A stretch of 44,531 bases of DNA from a bacterium (GTDB taxonomy: Bacteria; Electryoneota; Electryoneia; Electryoneales; Electryoneaceae): positions 1 to 44,531 of the forward strand of contig JANQEY010000220.1 in assembly GCA_028278125.1 (NCBI GenBank), read 5' to 3'. The translations under genes were made by a program, and so were the position numbers. The notes under the pieces are model-generated. The model had not been told where the DNA came from and ran no database searches. It was given only the letters and a program-made list of their open reading frames with translations. Shown here piece after piece: positions 17,249 through 26,104 of this stretch. Each line of letters opens with the position of its first letter. The stretch's first letter is position 1.

Positions 17249-18832
17249 ATGGTGGACTACCAGCTCCATTCTCTCGATATAGTGATCATTTCGCTCTATG
17301 CTGCTTTTATCATCGGCAAGGGAATTTACTGGTCGCGTAAACACCGTAACGCCGATGATTATTTTTTAGCCGGACGTGCCATGACCTGGCCCCTGATCGG
17401 GGCTTCGCTTTATGCGTCAAACCTCTCCAGTACAACGCTTGTCGGTCTCGCCGGAAGTGGGTATGGAACCGGGATTTCTGTCTATAACTACGAGTGGATG
17501 GCTGCGGTTATCCTGGTGTTTTTCGCCATCTTTTTCCTGCCGCTTTACCTCCGTTCAAAAGTATACACAATGCCTGAATTCCTCGAGAAACGTTACGATT
17601 CACGAGCCCGGTATTATTTTTCACTGTTGACTTTGCTTGGGAACATTATTGTCGATACCGCAGGATCGTTATACGCCGGTGGTCTTGTCCTGAAGATGAT
17701 CTTCCCGCAGATACCGATGTGGGAAACTGTTCTTGTGATGGCTGTTCTTGCTGGAGCCTATACAATTGCAGGTGGTCTTGTTGCGGTTATTTATACGGAC
17801 GCGGTGCAGGCGTTCCTCCTCCAGGTTGGGGCGGTAATTATAGCAATATTCGCCTTCATCAAAATCGGCGACTGGCAAACCGTTCTTGATGCAACCCCTA
17901 AAGAGATGCTCAGCCTGGTGCGTCCACTCGATGATGGATTTATGCCCTGGCTTGGACTTGTAACGGGTGTTCCGCTGCTCGGGTTTTATTTCTGGTGTAC
18001 GAACCAGTTTATGGTTCAGCGGGTGCTGAGTGCGAAGGATGTTCATCATGGCAGGCTTGGCGCGATTTTCGCCGGTTTCCTGAAGATCCCAGTCATCTGG
18101 CTGATGGTATTACCGGGAACTATGGCAAGGGTTCTTTACCCCGGGTTGGAAAATCCGGATATGGTCTACCCGATGCTGATATTCGACATGCTTCCTATCG
18201 GAATCCTCGGGTTGGTGCTGGCTAGTTTCCTGGCAGCGTTGATGTCCCAGGTGGATTCGACACTCAATTCAGCCTCCACCCTGGTGACTATAGATTTTGT
18301 GAAAAAATTTAAACCGGGATTGAGTGGAAAATCGTTAATGTGGGTTGGACGGGGTGTCACACTTGTCTTTATGATCCTGGCAGCGGCATGGGCGCCTCAC
18401 ATCGAAAAATTCGGATCGTTGTTTAAATACCTGCAAAATGTGCTTTCCTATATCGCTCCCCCGATAGTGGCTGTTTTTATACTGGGAGTATTCTGGAAAC
18501 GTGCCAATGCAACAGGTGCGTTTGCAAGTCTGTTGTCAGGCCTGGTTCTCGCGATGTTATTGCTCGTATTTAACCAGGTAACCTGGATTCAAAACATTCA
18601 TTTCCTCTACATGGGGCCGATTCTTTTCCTCATCTGCTCTGGAATCCACATCTCAGTGAGTCTGTTGTCAAAACCGCCTCCGCTTGAAAAAACGGCTTCA
18701 TTTACCTGGTCACGAAAAGCTTATGATGAAGAAACCGTTGAGTTAAAATCATCGCCATGGTACTATAACTATCGTATACTATCTGTTGTTCTCCTGGTGA
18801 TTACTTTCGTAGTAGTTGTAATTTATTGGTGA
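17249..18832 (+). CDS. Sodium:solute symporter, SGLT-like (SSS family)
   Basis: This 527-residue protein has some 13 hydrophobic helices and SSS-family motifs. It starts with DYFLAGRAMTWP and continues with ASNLSSTTLVGLAGSGYGTG. FWCTNQFMVQR, at about residues 247-257, resembles the helix that lines the sugar site of SGLT proteins, and QVDSTLNSASTLVTIDF at about 334-350 carries the serine/threonine residues of the sodium site. A sugar or polyol is therefore a better guess than proline or pantothenate. The ATG at 17249 follows the sucrose synthase stop by 48 bases without a clear ribosome binding site. Within this cluster it could bring in sucrose, a hexose or gluconate; the sequence does not decide. 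Confidence 0.85.
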   Translation: MVDYQLHSLDIVIISLYAAFIIGKGIYWSRKHRNADDYFLAGRAMTWPLIGASLYASNLSSTTLVGLAGSGYGTGISVYNYEWMAAVILVFFAIFFLPLYLRSKVYTMPEFLEKRYDSRARYYFSLLTLLGNIIVDTAGSLYAGGLVLKMIFPQIPMWETVLVMAVLAGAYTIAGGLVAVIYTDAVQAFLLQVGAVIIAIFAFIKIGDWQTVLDATPKEMLSLVRPLDDGFMPWLGLVTGVPLLGFYFWCTNQFMVQRVLSAKDVHHGRLGAIFAGFLKIPVIWLMVLPGTMARVLYPGLENPDMVYPMLIFDMLPIGILGLVLASFLAALMSQVDSTLNSASTLVTIDFVKKFKPGLSGKSLMWVGRGVTLVFMILAAAWAPHIEKFGSLFKYLQNVLSYIAPPIVAVFILGVFWKRANATGAFASLLSGLVLAMLLLVFNQVTWIQNIHFLYMGPILFLICSGIHISVSLLSKPPPLEKTASFTWSRKAYDEETVELKSSPWYYNYRILSVVLLVITFVVVVIYW

Positions 18833-18928
18833 TACATCTTGCCATAAACCCTGATGAAGTGTATATACTCATGAGAACGACAAAACAGTTCGTGTCTCGG
18901 GGCAAATTGAAATAATTACTATCCAACC

Positions 18929-20368
18929 ATGAATAAAACATACGATATCGGAATTATCGGTTGCGGGGTAATGGGAAGAAACCTTGCCCTGAACTTGCTC
19001 GATTATAATTTCAGCGTGGCTGTTTTTGATGCTGACCGTGAAGCGTTGGCGAGAATTGAAAAAGAGACGCAAAATGTTAACGGGTTATACCTTGCTGAAT
19101 CCATCCCGGATATTGTTGAATCATTGGCCAGGCCGCGGATTCTATTGTTAATGATACCTGCCGGTGAACCCACTGACGTAACAATAAAACTCCTTCTGCC
19201 ACTCCTTAACACCGATGATATTATTGTTGATGGTGGCAACTCCCATCCCGAAGAATCTCAAAGGCAGTTCGAGATTCTTGAAAGGGGCGGATTCAGGTAT
19301 ATAGGCATGGGTATTTCCGGCGGTGAAAAGGGAGCCAGGACAGGCCCATCATTGATGCCCGGTGGATCAAAAAAAGCCTGGAAAGAGGTTGAAAAGATCT
19401 TTACGACAATCGCAGCAAAGGATTCCGACGGAATACCATGCTGTAGATGGGTTGGGCCTGGAAACGCCGGACATTTTGTTAAAATGGTGCACAATGGTAT
19501 CGAATATGCCATTATGCAGGCGATTTCCGATGTTTACCTGGTAATGCGGGACCTGCTTCAACTGAACCACGAAAAAATAGCTTCAACATTCGGTCAGTGG
19601 GGAAAGGATAAGCTGGAATCTTATCTCCTGGAAATCACTTCAAAAATCCTGCTTGTGAAGGAAAAAGAAGGTGGCTCGGCTGTTGACCAAATTTTATCCG
19701 TTGCTGGACAGAAAGGAACAGGCAGCTGGGCGACACAATACGCGCTCGAACTCGGAATCCCTGCCAATATTCTTGCTACCGCCGTATTCAGCAGGAATTT
19801 ATCCGTAACCAGGAGCAGCTCAGCAAATAATAAGAAATCAAACAATCTTGACGAAAAAACATCCGTAAAACCTGGATCAGAAATATCCATGGATGACCTT
19901 AAAAACGCACTTTATATCTCATGCATTGGTGCGTTTGAACAGGGATTCAACATTCTGAATTCGGAATCGGAACGTAATAAATGGGAAATAAGTCTACTTC
20001 AAATCGCGGGATTATGGAAAGAGGGGTGTATTCTCAGAGGCAGAATAATCGATGAGATTCAGCATGCATTGGTAAGTAAGAATTCCAATTTTTTACTTGC
20101 TGAAAAAGTTCTGGGTGTATCCCTAGGAGAAAAGGTAGCCTGTTTGAGGGCTGTAAATATATTTTCCACTCAGAATAATGTTCCCGTCCCGGCATTGTCG
20201 TCCACTCTCCAGTATTTCGATTTAATGAAGTATAAATCTTTACCTTTTAACCTTTTGCAAGCCCAGCGTGATTGTTTCGGATCCCATGGATATTCACGAA
20301 CTGATAAAGATAAAACAAGAAAATTTCACCGTGACTGGCTGGGATCTGGTGAAGAAAGTGAAATGTAA
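18929..20368 (+). CDS. gnd: 6-phosphogluconate dehydrogenase, decarboxylating
   Basis: This 479-residue enzyme matches the dimeric long-form 6PGDH in length and in all key motifs. The NADP-binding motif GCGVMG is at 11-16, GGEKGARTGPSLMPGG follows, the catalytic K185 and substrate-contacting H188-N189 lie in KMVHNG, and the C-terminal tail QAQRDCFGSHGYSRTD matches the segment that reaches into the partner's active site. It oxidises and decarboxylates 6-phosphogluconate to ribulose 5-phosphate. A short low-complexity segment around residues 295-315 (SSSANNKKSNN) looks like a lineage-specific loop. The gluconate-type kinase gene follows 26 bases downstream, so the pair would take free gluconate into the pentose phosphate pathway. 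Confidence 0.95.
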   Translation: MNKTYDIGIIGCGVMGRNLALNLLDYNFSVAVFDADREALARIEKETQNVNGLYLAESIPDIVESLARPRILLLMIPAGEPTDVTIKLLLPLLNTDDIIVDGGNSHPEESQRQFEILERGGFRYIGMGISGGEKGARTGPSLMPGGSKKAWKEVEKIFTTIAAKDSDGIPCCRWVGPGNAGHFVKMVHNGIEYAIMQAISDVYLVMRDLLQLNHEKIASTFGQWGKDKLESYLLEITSKILLVKEKEGGSAVDQILSVAGQKGTGSWATQYALELGIPANILATAVFSRNLSVTRSSSANNKKSNNLDEKTSVKPGSEISMDDLKNALYISCIGAFEQGFNILNSESERNKWEISLLQIAGLWKEGCILRGRIIDEIQHALVSKNSNFLLAEKVLGVSLGEKVACLRAVNIFSTQNNVPVPALSSTLQYFDLMKYKSLPFNLLQAQRDCFGSHGYSRTDKDKTRKFHRDWLGSGEESEM

Positions 20369-20394
20369 ATAACCAGGGTAAGGTTGAATACAAA

Positions 20395-21858
20395 GTGAAA
20401 CACGAAAACGATTGTTATGTTCTCTCAATAGATATCGGATCCTCTTCCACAAGTTCAGCCGTATATAATAGCCTCTGCAAGAAACTACCGACCACGTTTA
20501 CTAAACAAAGATACTCCATCAATCATGGCTTGAATGGTGAGGCAGAGATTGATGCAGCTACCATTCTTGATACCTGCCGTGAATCCATAACATTTTCATT
20601 TGGATCGTTTCAGGAAAATAAACCAAATCCCGATGATAAGATTTCAGCTGTTGGCATTTCCTGTTTCTGGCACAGCCTGCTGGGAATAGATGAAAACCTG
20701 GAACCGCTGACGCCGGTTATCACCTGGGCGGACAATAGTGGCATCCGGAAATTTGAGGTCTTCAAACAAAAATTCGATCAAAAAGAATATCATCGGCGTA
20801 CCGGTTGTTTCCTGCACAGTTCTTACTGGCCTGCAAAACTATTAAAACTTGCAGGAAATAATCCCGAAATATTCAGCAAGGTCAAGTACTGGCTTTCACC
20901 GGGCGAGTGGATACAATGGAAACTGTTCGGTGTCAAATCGTGCAGCTACTCTATGGCTTCGGGTACAGGACTATTTAACCTGGATCGCAAATGCTGGGAT
21001 GAGGAACTACTTTCCTCGTGCAATATCGAAGCAGGACAGTTACTTGAACCAACCTCGAAATCGGTTAAAATTAAACAAGGTGATTTATACGGATTCAAAG
21101 AAATAGCAGGTGCTTCCTGTTTTCCTCCGATTGGTGACGGTGCGGCAAGCAATCTTGGTTGTGGGGCAGATGATGAAGGAGTCGCCGCGATTAATTATGG
21201 GACCAGCGCGGCAGTAAGAGTAATAACTCGTGATTTACCGGACGATAAAGAGAATAGCCTGTTTACCTACCTTGTCGATGAACACCTGTACCTTGTTGGT
21301 GGGGCTACAAGTAATGCAGGCAACCTCCGTGTGTGGTGCCTTAATAATCTGAATATTGGTGATGGTGATAACGCCGAAGCGATACTTGGATCCAAACGTG
21401 GTCCTGTTAAAAACCTTGATATTCTGCCCTACCTGGGCGGCGAAAGGGCACCCTTCTGGCGGGACGACTTAACAGGTATGATATCGGGGTTATCCTTCAA
21501 TCATTCCGCTGATGATATTTACCGTGCGGTGATTGATGCAACTTTTTTATCTTTAACGATAATCCTTGATCTTCTACCCGTTGGATCACTTGAAAAGATA
21601 ATCGTCTCTGGTGGAATTACCGAATCCCCAGCAATGCTTCAACGGCTTGCTGATGTTATCGGGCGAAAAATTTATTCATTGGTTGATCCGGATGCCTCTT
21701 TAAAAGGGGCAGCTCTGAATGTTCTTTTCAAGTCTGGTTATAAACCAGCTATCACTACTGATCATCTTCAAGCGATAGAACCAGATAAAAATATCCATAA
21801 AGCATATTTACATCAACAAAAACGAATGACCGAATTATACCGGCAAGTGTTCGAATAA
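20395..21858 (+). CDS. FGGY-family sugar kinase, probable gluconokinase
   Basis: This 487-residue kinase has the FGGY/ASKHA plan. The phosphate-1 motif DIGSSSTSSAVY begins at residue 13, a GDGAASNLGCG / YGTSAAVR block lies near the middle, and PYLGGERAPFWRDD and a C-terminal VSGGITESPAML motif follow. ERAPFWR is seen in gluconate and xylulose kinases of the family. The gene uses a GTG start after AGGGTAAGG. Placement directly after gnd makes gluconate the most economical substrate: the product would be the substrate of the neighbour. Xylulose or another sugar acid cannot be excluded. Confidence 0.85.
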   Translation: MKHENDCYVLSIDIGSSSTSSAVYNSLCKKLPTTFTKQRYSINHGLNGEAEIDAATILDTCRESITFSFGSFQENKPNPDDKISAVGISCFWHSLLGIDENLEPLTPVITWADNSGIRKFEVFKQKFDQKEYHRRTGCFLHSSYWPAKLLKLAGNNPEIFSKVKYWLSPGEWIQWKLFGVKSCSYSMASGTGLFNLDRKCWDEELLSSCNIEAGQLLEPTSKSVKIKQGDLYGFKEIAGASCFPPIGDGAASNLGCGADDEGVAAINYGTSAAVRVITRDLPDDKENSLFTYLVDEHLYLVGGATSNAGNLRVWCLNNLNIGDGDNAEAILGSKRGPVKNLDILPYLGGERAPFWRDDLTGMISGLSFNHSADDIYRAVIDATFLSLTIILDLLPVGSLEKIIVSGGITESPAMLQRLADVIGRKIYSLVDPDASLKGAALNVLFKSGYKPAITTDHLQAIEPDKNIHKAYLHQQKRMTELYRQVFE

Positions 21859-21872
21859 CCGGGGAATTTCTG

Positions 21873-23147
21873 TTGTCTTATTTTGTATCTGAAGGTTCCA
21901 GTACAGCCAGTCTAGAACAAGACGATATCCGTGGGTTTATAAGCGAAGCCCTAGGTCAACTTGGGTTTCCCGGTAGTGTCCTGGCGATACCACCGGATTA
22001 TTCCCGCCGTGAAAGTCAAGCGGGATATATAACGTGTGTATTATCTGAATACTACGGCGAAAACCTCAATGGGATTTTACCTGCAACCGGTACTCATCGA
22101 CCTATGAGCCGGACCCAGATAAAAGAGATGTTCCCCACTGTTCCTGAAAAAAAATTCCTTATCCACAACTGGAGGGCTGACAGCATCAGGCTTGGAACTA
22201 TTGAAGCCGAGTTTATCAATGATGTTACAGGTGGTCTTTACAATGAACCATGGGAGGCTCAAGTAAATAAATCTATTGTCTGGGGAAACTATGACCTCAT
22301 TGTTTCGATAGGCCATGTCGTTCCGCATGAAGTTGCCGGAATGGCTAATCACAGCAAAAATATTTTTATCGGAACAGGTGGTATTCAGAGTATTAATAAG
22401 AGCCACTATTTCTCCGCGCTCTATGGAATTGAAAACATCCTCGGAAAAACGAATACACCGTTACGGAGAGTTTTAAACGAAGCATTTACCCGTTTTTGCC
22501 AGGAGATAAATATAATCTTTATCCTTACCGTGATTGAGCCTGTTCCCGGAGGCGAAAACATAGTCAGGGGAATATTTATCGGTGATGATATTAAATGTTT
22601 TGAAGCCGCGGCAGAGCTGTCCTCTGAAGTAAATATTACTGAGCTGGAAAAAGCACCCGAGACAATCATAGTAAACCTGGACAAGGATATTTATAAAAGT
22701 ACATGGATCGGAAACAAGGCAATATACAGAACAAGAATGGCGATTAAGGATAACGGTAAACTCTATATCATCGCCCCCGGAATCGAGACGTTTGGTGAAG
22801 ATCCGGTTATTGATAAGTTGATAAGAAAATACGGCTATTGTGCAAAGAGTAATATTCCCAGTCTTGTCGCAGCGAATCCGGATCTGCAGGAAAACCTTGC
22901 TGTGGCAGCCCACCTGGCTCATGGACATCATGAAAACAGGTTTAACATCTGTTATTGCACTAATGAATTATCGCGAAAAGAGATTGAATCGGTTGGATAC
23001 CAATTCGAGGATATTAATACCATCGCCAGAAAATACGATGTTCAAAATTTGAATCCGGGAATTAATTACCTGGAAAATGGAGAGGAAATATATTACGTGG
23101 ACAATCCTGGATTCGGATTATGGCGTTTTAGGAATGGATTTAGCTGA
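21873..23147 (+). CDS. LarA-like nickel-pincer racemase/epimerase (DUF2088)
   Basis: This 424-residue protein aligns by motif with lactate racemase LarA. DYSR (D42, R45) corresponds to the DHTR substrate-binding motif, THRP places H75 like the first catalytic histidine, and PHEVAGMANHSK gives H152 and K162. H178 follows in NKSHY. The spacings H152-K162 (10) and K162-H178 (16) equal those between the catalytic histidine, pincer-nucleotide lysine and nickel-ligand histidine of LarA (H174, K184, H200). It should therefore bind the Ni-pincer nucleotide and shuttle a hydride at an alpha-hydroxy acid. The family includes D-gluconate 2-epimerases, which fits the upstream gluconate-type kinase and gnd. 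No larB, larC or larE gene for cofactor assembly is in the window. The start is a TTG preceded by GGGGAA. Its last 8 bases overlap the convergent kinase gene. Confidence 0.82.
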   Translation: MSYFVSEGSSTASLEQDDIRGFISEALGQLGFPGSVLAIPPDYSRRESQAGYITCVLSEYYGENLNGILPATGTHRPMSRTQIKEMFPTVPEKKFLIHNWRADSIRLGTIEAEFINDVTGGLYNEPWEAQVNKSIVWGNYDLIVSIGHVVPHEVAGMANHSKNIFIGTGGIQSINKSHYFSALYGIENILGKTNTPLRRVLNEAFTRFCQEINIIFILTVIEPVPGGENIVRGIFIGDDIKCFEAAAELSSEVNITELEKAPETIIVNLDKDIYKSTWIGNKAIYRTRMAIKDNGKLYIIAPGIETFGEDPVIDKLIRKYGYCAKSNIPSLVAANPDLQENLAVAAHLAHGHHENRFNICYCTNELSRKEIESVGYQFEDINTIARKYDVQNLNPGINYLENGEEIYYVDNPGFGLWRFRNGFS

Positions 23148-25551
23148 TATCAGCGGTTTGACGATCCAGCAGATCTCTTATCATGGCCAGTAACCTGACC
23201 GGCTTAAATGGTTTCTGGATATAAGGAATTCCAGGTTTGAGCACTCCATGATGAACAATTGCATCCTCTGTATATCCGGACATATAGAGGAATTTGATTC
23301 TATAACCTGCCTGTTCCATCTTTTCGACAAGTTCGGTACCACTCATCACTGGCATAACTATATCTGTCAACATGAGGTCAAAATTGCCATCATAATTGCT
23401 GAGAATTTCCAGGGCATCCGGTCCCGATTGAGCGGAAGTTACCTTGTATCCGAATCTTTCGAGTGTACGCACCGCACTTGTGCGAACAAGGTCATTATCT
23501 TCCACAACCAGGATTGATTCTGTCCCTTCGAGCTTATCCTGAGACTTTTCGTCCAGTTTGGCTGTATCAACCTCCTCGTCGATCCTGGGGAAATAGATTT
23601 TAAAGGTTGATCCAACATCCAGTTTACTGTCTACGAGAATCAATCCATGGTTTTGTTTCACAATCCCATAGACAGTGGCAAGACCCAGTCCGGTTCCTTT
23701 TCCTTCCATCTTGGTAGTATAGAAAGGTTCAAATATTCTTGACTGTGTTTCATCATCCATACCCGTACCATTATCGGATACAGACAGAAGGACGTAGGCT
23801 CCCTTTTTCATTTCCGGATAATTGCCTAGTAAATTATCATCCAGCTCCACATTAGCTGTTTCGATCGTCAGCATTCCTCCACCTGGCATCGCGTCACGAG
23901 CATTGACGGCAAGATTTACAACAATTTGTTCAACTTGCGATGGATCAGCTTTAATATTGCCAAGATTCTGACGGGGTATTGATTTAAGTTCTATATGTTC
24001 ACCAATAGTCCTGCGAAGCAGCTTATCCATGTTCAACAGGCTCGCGTTCAGGTTCAGTACCTTTGGCGAAATGATCTGTTTTCTGCTGAAAGCAAGTAGT
24101 CGCCTGGTTAAATCCGCCGCCCTGTCTGCTGTTTTGATTATCTCGCTAATATCTCGATAGAGTGGTTCATCTTTTTTTAATGTCATCAATGCTAATTCGG
24201 CATGACCTGTTATCGCAGTGAGAAGATTATTAAAGTCGTGAGCAACACCTCCGGCGAGATTTCCAATGGCTTCCATTTTCCTTGTCTGGGACAATTGCTC
24301 TTCAAGCCTTAGCTTTTCCGTAATATCTTCTACGATTGACGCTACCCCTAATATTCTTCCGTCATTTGCGATTAAAGCAGTATTGTTCCATTCACAAGTT
24401 ATTATTTCACCTGTTTTCCTGATATTTTTATTTGTGCTTCGTTGCCCGCCCTTATCCTCGAGCAATGATTTCCAGATGTTGTCAACAATTTCCCTCGCTG
24501 ATTCCGGAACAATCAGCTCAGCAGCGTGATGCCCTACGGCTTCTTCCGCTGTAAAGCCAAATATTCTTTCAGCAGCCTTATTCCATCTGACAACTTTAAA
24601 ATCCAGGTCCCACTCTATCACACCCAGTGGGGATCTTTTAACCAGCAACGAAAATCTTTGTTCCGATGTTTTTAATGATTCTTCTGTCTGTTTTCTTTTC
24701 GTGATGTCCCGTGCTATTCCCTGTGAGCCGATAAACTTTTTCTCGCCATTTTCCTTGCTCGTGTATAATCCTTCAGATTCAAGGAGAAAAATGTTGTCCA
24801 TGTCGATCGGCTGTCCAACAATTTCGAAGGGAATATCCTCTTTGGTTTTACTGAATAACCTGACTTCCAGTGCCGTAGTCCGTCGGCTGCCGGTTCTCCT
24901 CTCTTTCATCTGGCATTCAACCCTGGTTCGATCATCGGGGTGAACCAGTTCCATGACATTCTTCCCGATTAAACTTTCCGGGGAGTATCCATATTTCCTG
25001 ACCGAGTCGTTAACAAATGTTATGTTTCCCTCGGGATTAAGCCTGTAAACTATATCAGGAATACTGCTTAGTACCGAATGTAATTTTTTTTCGGAATCAG
25101 CCAGTTCCTTGCTTTTTTCTTCGACAAGCCGTTCGAGGTGTTCCTGGTGAAGACGGTTTTCATGCCGTAACCGTACTCGTTCTAAAGCTTTTAGGATGGC
25201 GTGTTTAAGGACTGACAGGTCTTCAAGTGGTTTAAGGATATAATCCCAGGCGCCCGTGTGAATTGCTTCGACAACATCCCCGATCAGGCCTGTACCTGAC
25301 ATTACAATGACCGGTACCTCGGGGTTGGTTTTTTGTATTTCAGTCAGAACCTCCAGCCCGTCAACCTCGGGCATACGCAGGTCAACCAGGACAAGGTCAG
25401 GACGTTTTTCATAAAATAGTTCCAGCCCGATTTTGCCATTCTCGGCTTCGAGAACAATAAATTCGTTGTCTTCTAGGTAGAAGCGTGTACTTTCCCTGAG
25501 GTATTGTTCGTCTTCGACAACCAGTATAGTATGGGATTTCCTCTCTACCAT
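23140..25551 (-). CDS. Hybrid sensor histidine kinase (REC-PAS-PAS-HisKA-HATPase-REC)
   Basis: This 803-residue cytoplasmic protein has no membrane segment. An N-terminal receiver domain has phosphoacceptor D57 and K107 (YILKP). A coiled linker at about 125-155 leads to two PAS domains (about 155-285 and 295-415) with PAC tails. HisKA follows with H438 in VAHDFNN, then an ATPase domain with NARDAMPGGG, DNGTGMD and GKGTGLGLA. A second receiver domain carries D730 in LMLTDIVMP. A signal received by the first receiver could thus gate the kinase, which then passes phosphate to its own second receiver. No DNA-binding output is present, so another protein must act downstream; the free receiver protein at 32813 resembles its last domain. 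The gene converges on the sucrose/gluconate cluster and overlaps it by 8 bases at a GCTGATATCAGC palindrome. Confidence 0.92.
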   Translation of the reverse strand: MVERKSHTILVVEDEQYLRESTRFYLEDNEFIVLEAENGKIGLELFYEKRPDLVLVDLRMPEVDGLEVLTEIQKTNPEVPVIVMSGTGLIGDVVEAIHTGAWDYILKPLEDLSVLKHAILKALERVRLRHENRLHQEHLERLVEEKSKELADSEKKLHSVLSSIPDIVYRLNPEGNITFVNDSVRKYGYSPESLIGKNVMELVHPDDRTRVECQMKERRTGSRRTTALEVRLFSKTKEDIPFEIVGQPIDMDNIFLLESEGLYTSKENGEKKFIGSQGIARDITKRKQTEESLKTSEQRFSLLVKRSPLGVIEWDLDFKVVRWNKAAERIFGFTAEEAVGHHAAELIVPESAREIVDNIWKSLLEDKGGQRSTNKNIRKTGEIITCEWNNTALIANDGRILGVASIVEDITEKLRLEEQLSQTRKMEAIGNLAGGVAHDFNNLLTAITGHAELALMTLKKDEPLYRDISEIIKTADRAADLTRRLLAFSRKQIISPKVLNLNASLLNMDKLLRRTIGEHIELKSIPRQNLGNIKADPSQVEQIVVNLAVNARDAMPGGGMLTIETANVELDDNLLGNYPEMKKGAYVLLSVSDNGTGMDDETQSRIFEPFYTTKMEGKGTGLGLATVYGIVKQNHGLILVDSKLDVGSTFKIYFPRIDEEVDTAKLDEKSQDKLEGTESILVVEDNDLVRTSAVRTLERFGYKVTSAQSGPDALEILSNYDGNFDLMLTDIVMPVMSGTELVEKMEQAGYRIKFLYMSGYTEDAIVHHGVLKPGIPYIQKPFKPVRLLAMIRDLLDRQTADIS

Positions 25552-26104
25552 AAAACAGTCTCTCTAGATATTAAACTGGAACATTATTGGTACTATTAAA
25601 TATCGGTTTTTATTCAGGTTTACTTCAGGATATACAGCCAGGTTATCTCTTGTTTCATTCAGAATTTCAGAGAGTCCCGGGTGGCTTAAAACTTCAGATA
25701 CTGTCAAGGGAAAGAAAAACGTAACGAAATCATCTGTGATACACATGAAAAACACCTGAAAAACATTTACAGTTTAAGGACAGATGCAAGTGTTCAGATC
25801 AAAGAATGATGTCTGCATGGATTATCATGGTTTCACGATAATCTACCCAAGATCACTACAGGTTAACAATGATTATTTCACAAATTATGGTCGAAAAGAG
25901 GCATATAGAATCGCACAGCAAAATGTTCTTCAGTCCATTTCATTTACTCCAGTTCGAACTTTCAAACCTTTGATAAATAATTCAAAAAACATAGTTATTA
26001 GATTGAGAAAGCATAGGATTATTTTTTACATTATAGATTAAGCAAAATCTGAATATTTCGATTATGATTTCTACGTAAAATATGGATCAAGGGGGCTTTC
26101 CATA
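25552..26104. other. 553-bp gap between divergent genes
   Basis: This gap lies between the start of the histidine kinase (leftward) and the first beta-helix gene (rightward), so both promoters must be here, but I cannot mark clear -35/-10 pairs. A 63-codon minus-strand frame at 25564-25755 sits 12 bases before the kinase start, with AGGTG upstream of its first ATG. It resembles no family I know and could be a small leader gene. An 85-codon plus-strand frame at 25784-26041 is AT-rich and looks random. AAGGGGG at 26089-26095 is the ribosome binding site of the next gene. Confidence 0.4.

Noticed and set aside
25784..26041. 85-codon plus-strand frame in the gap before the beta-helix genes
   Set aside because: AT-rich, without ribosome binding site or recognisable pattern; treated as non-coding.
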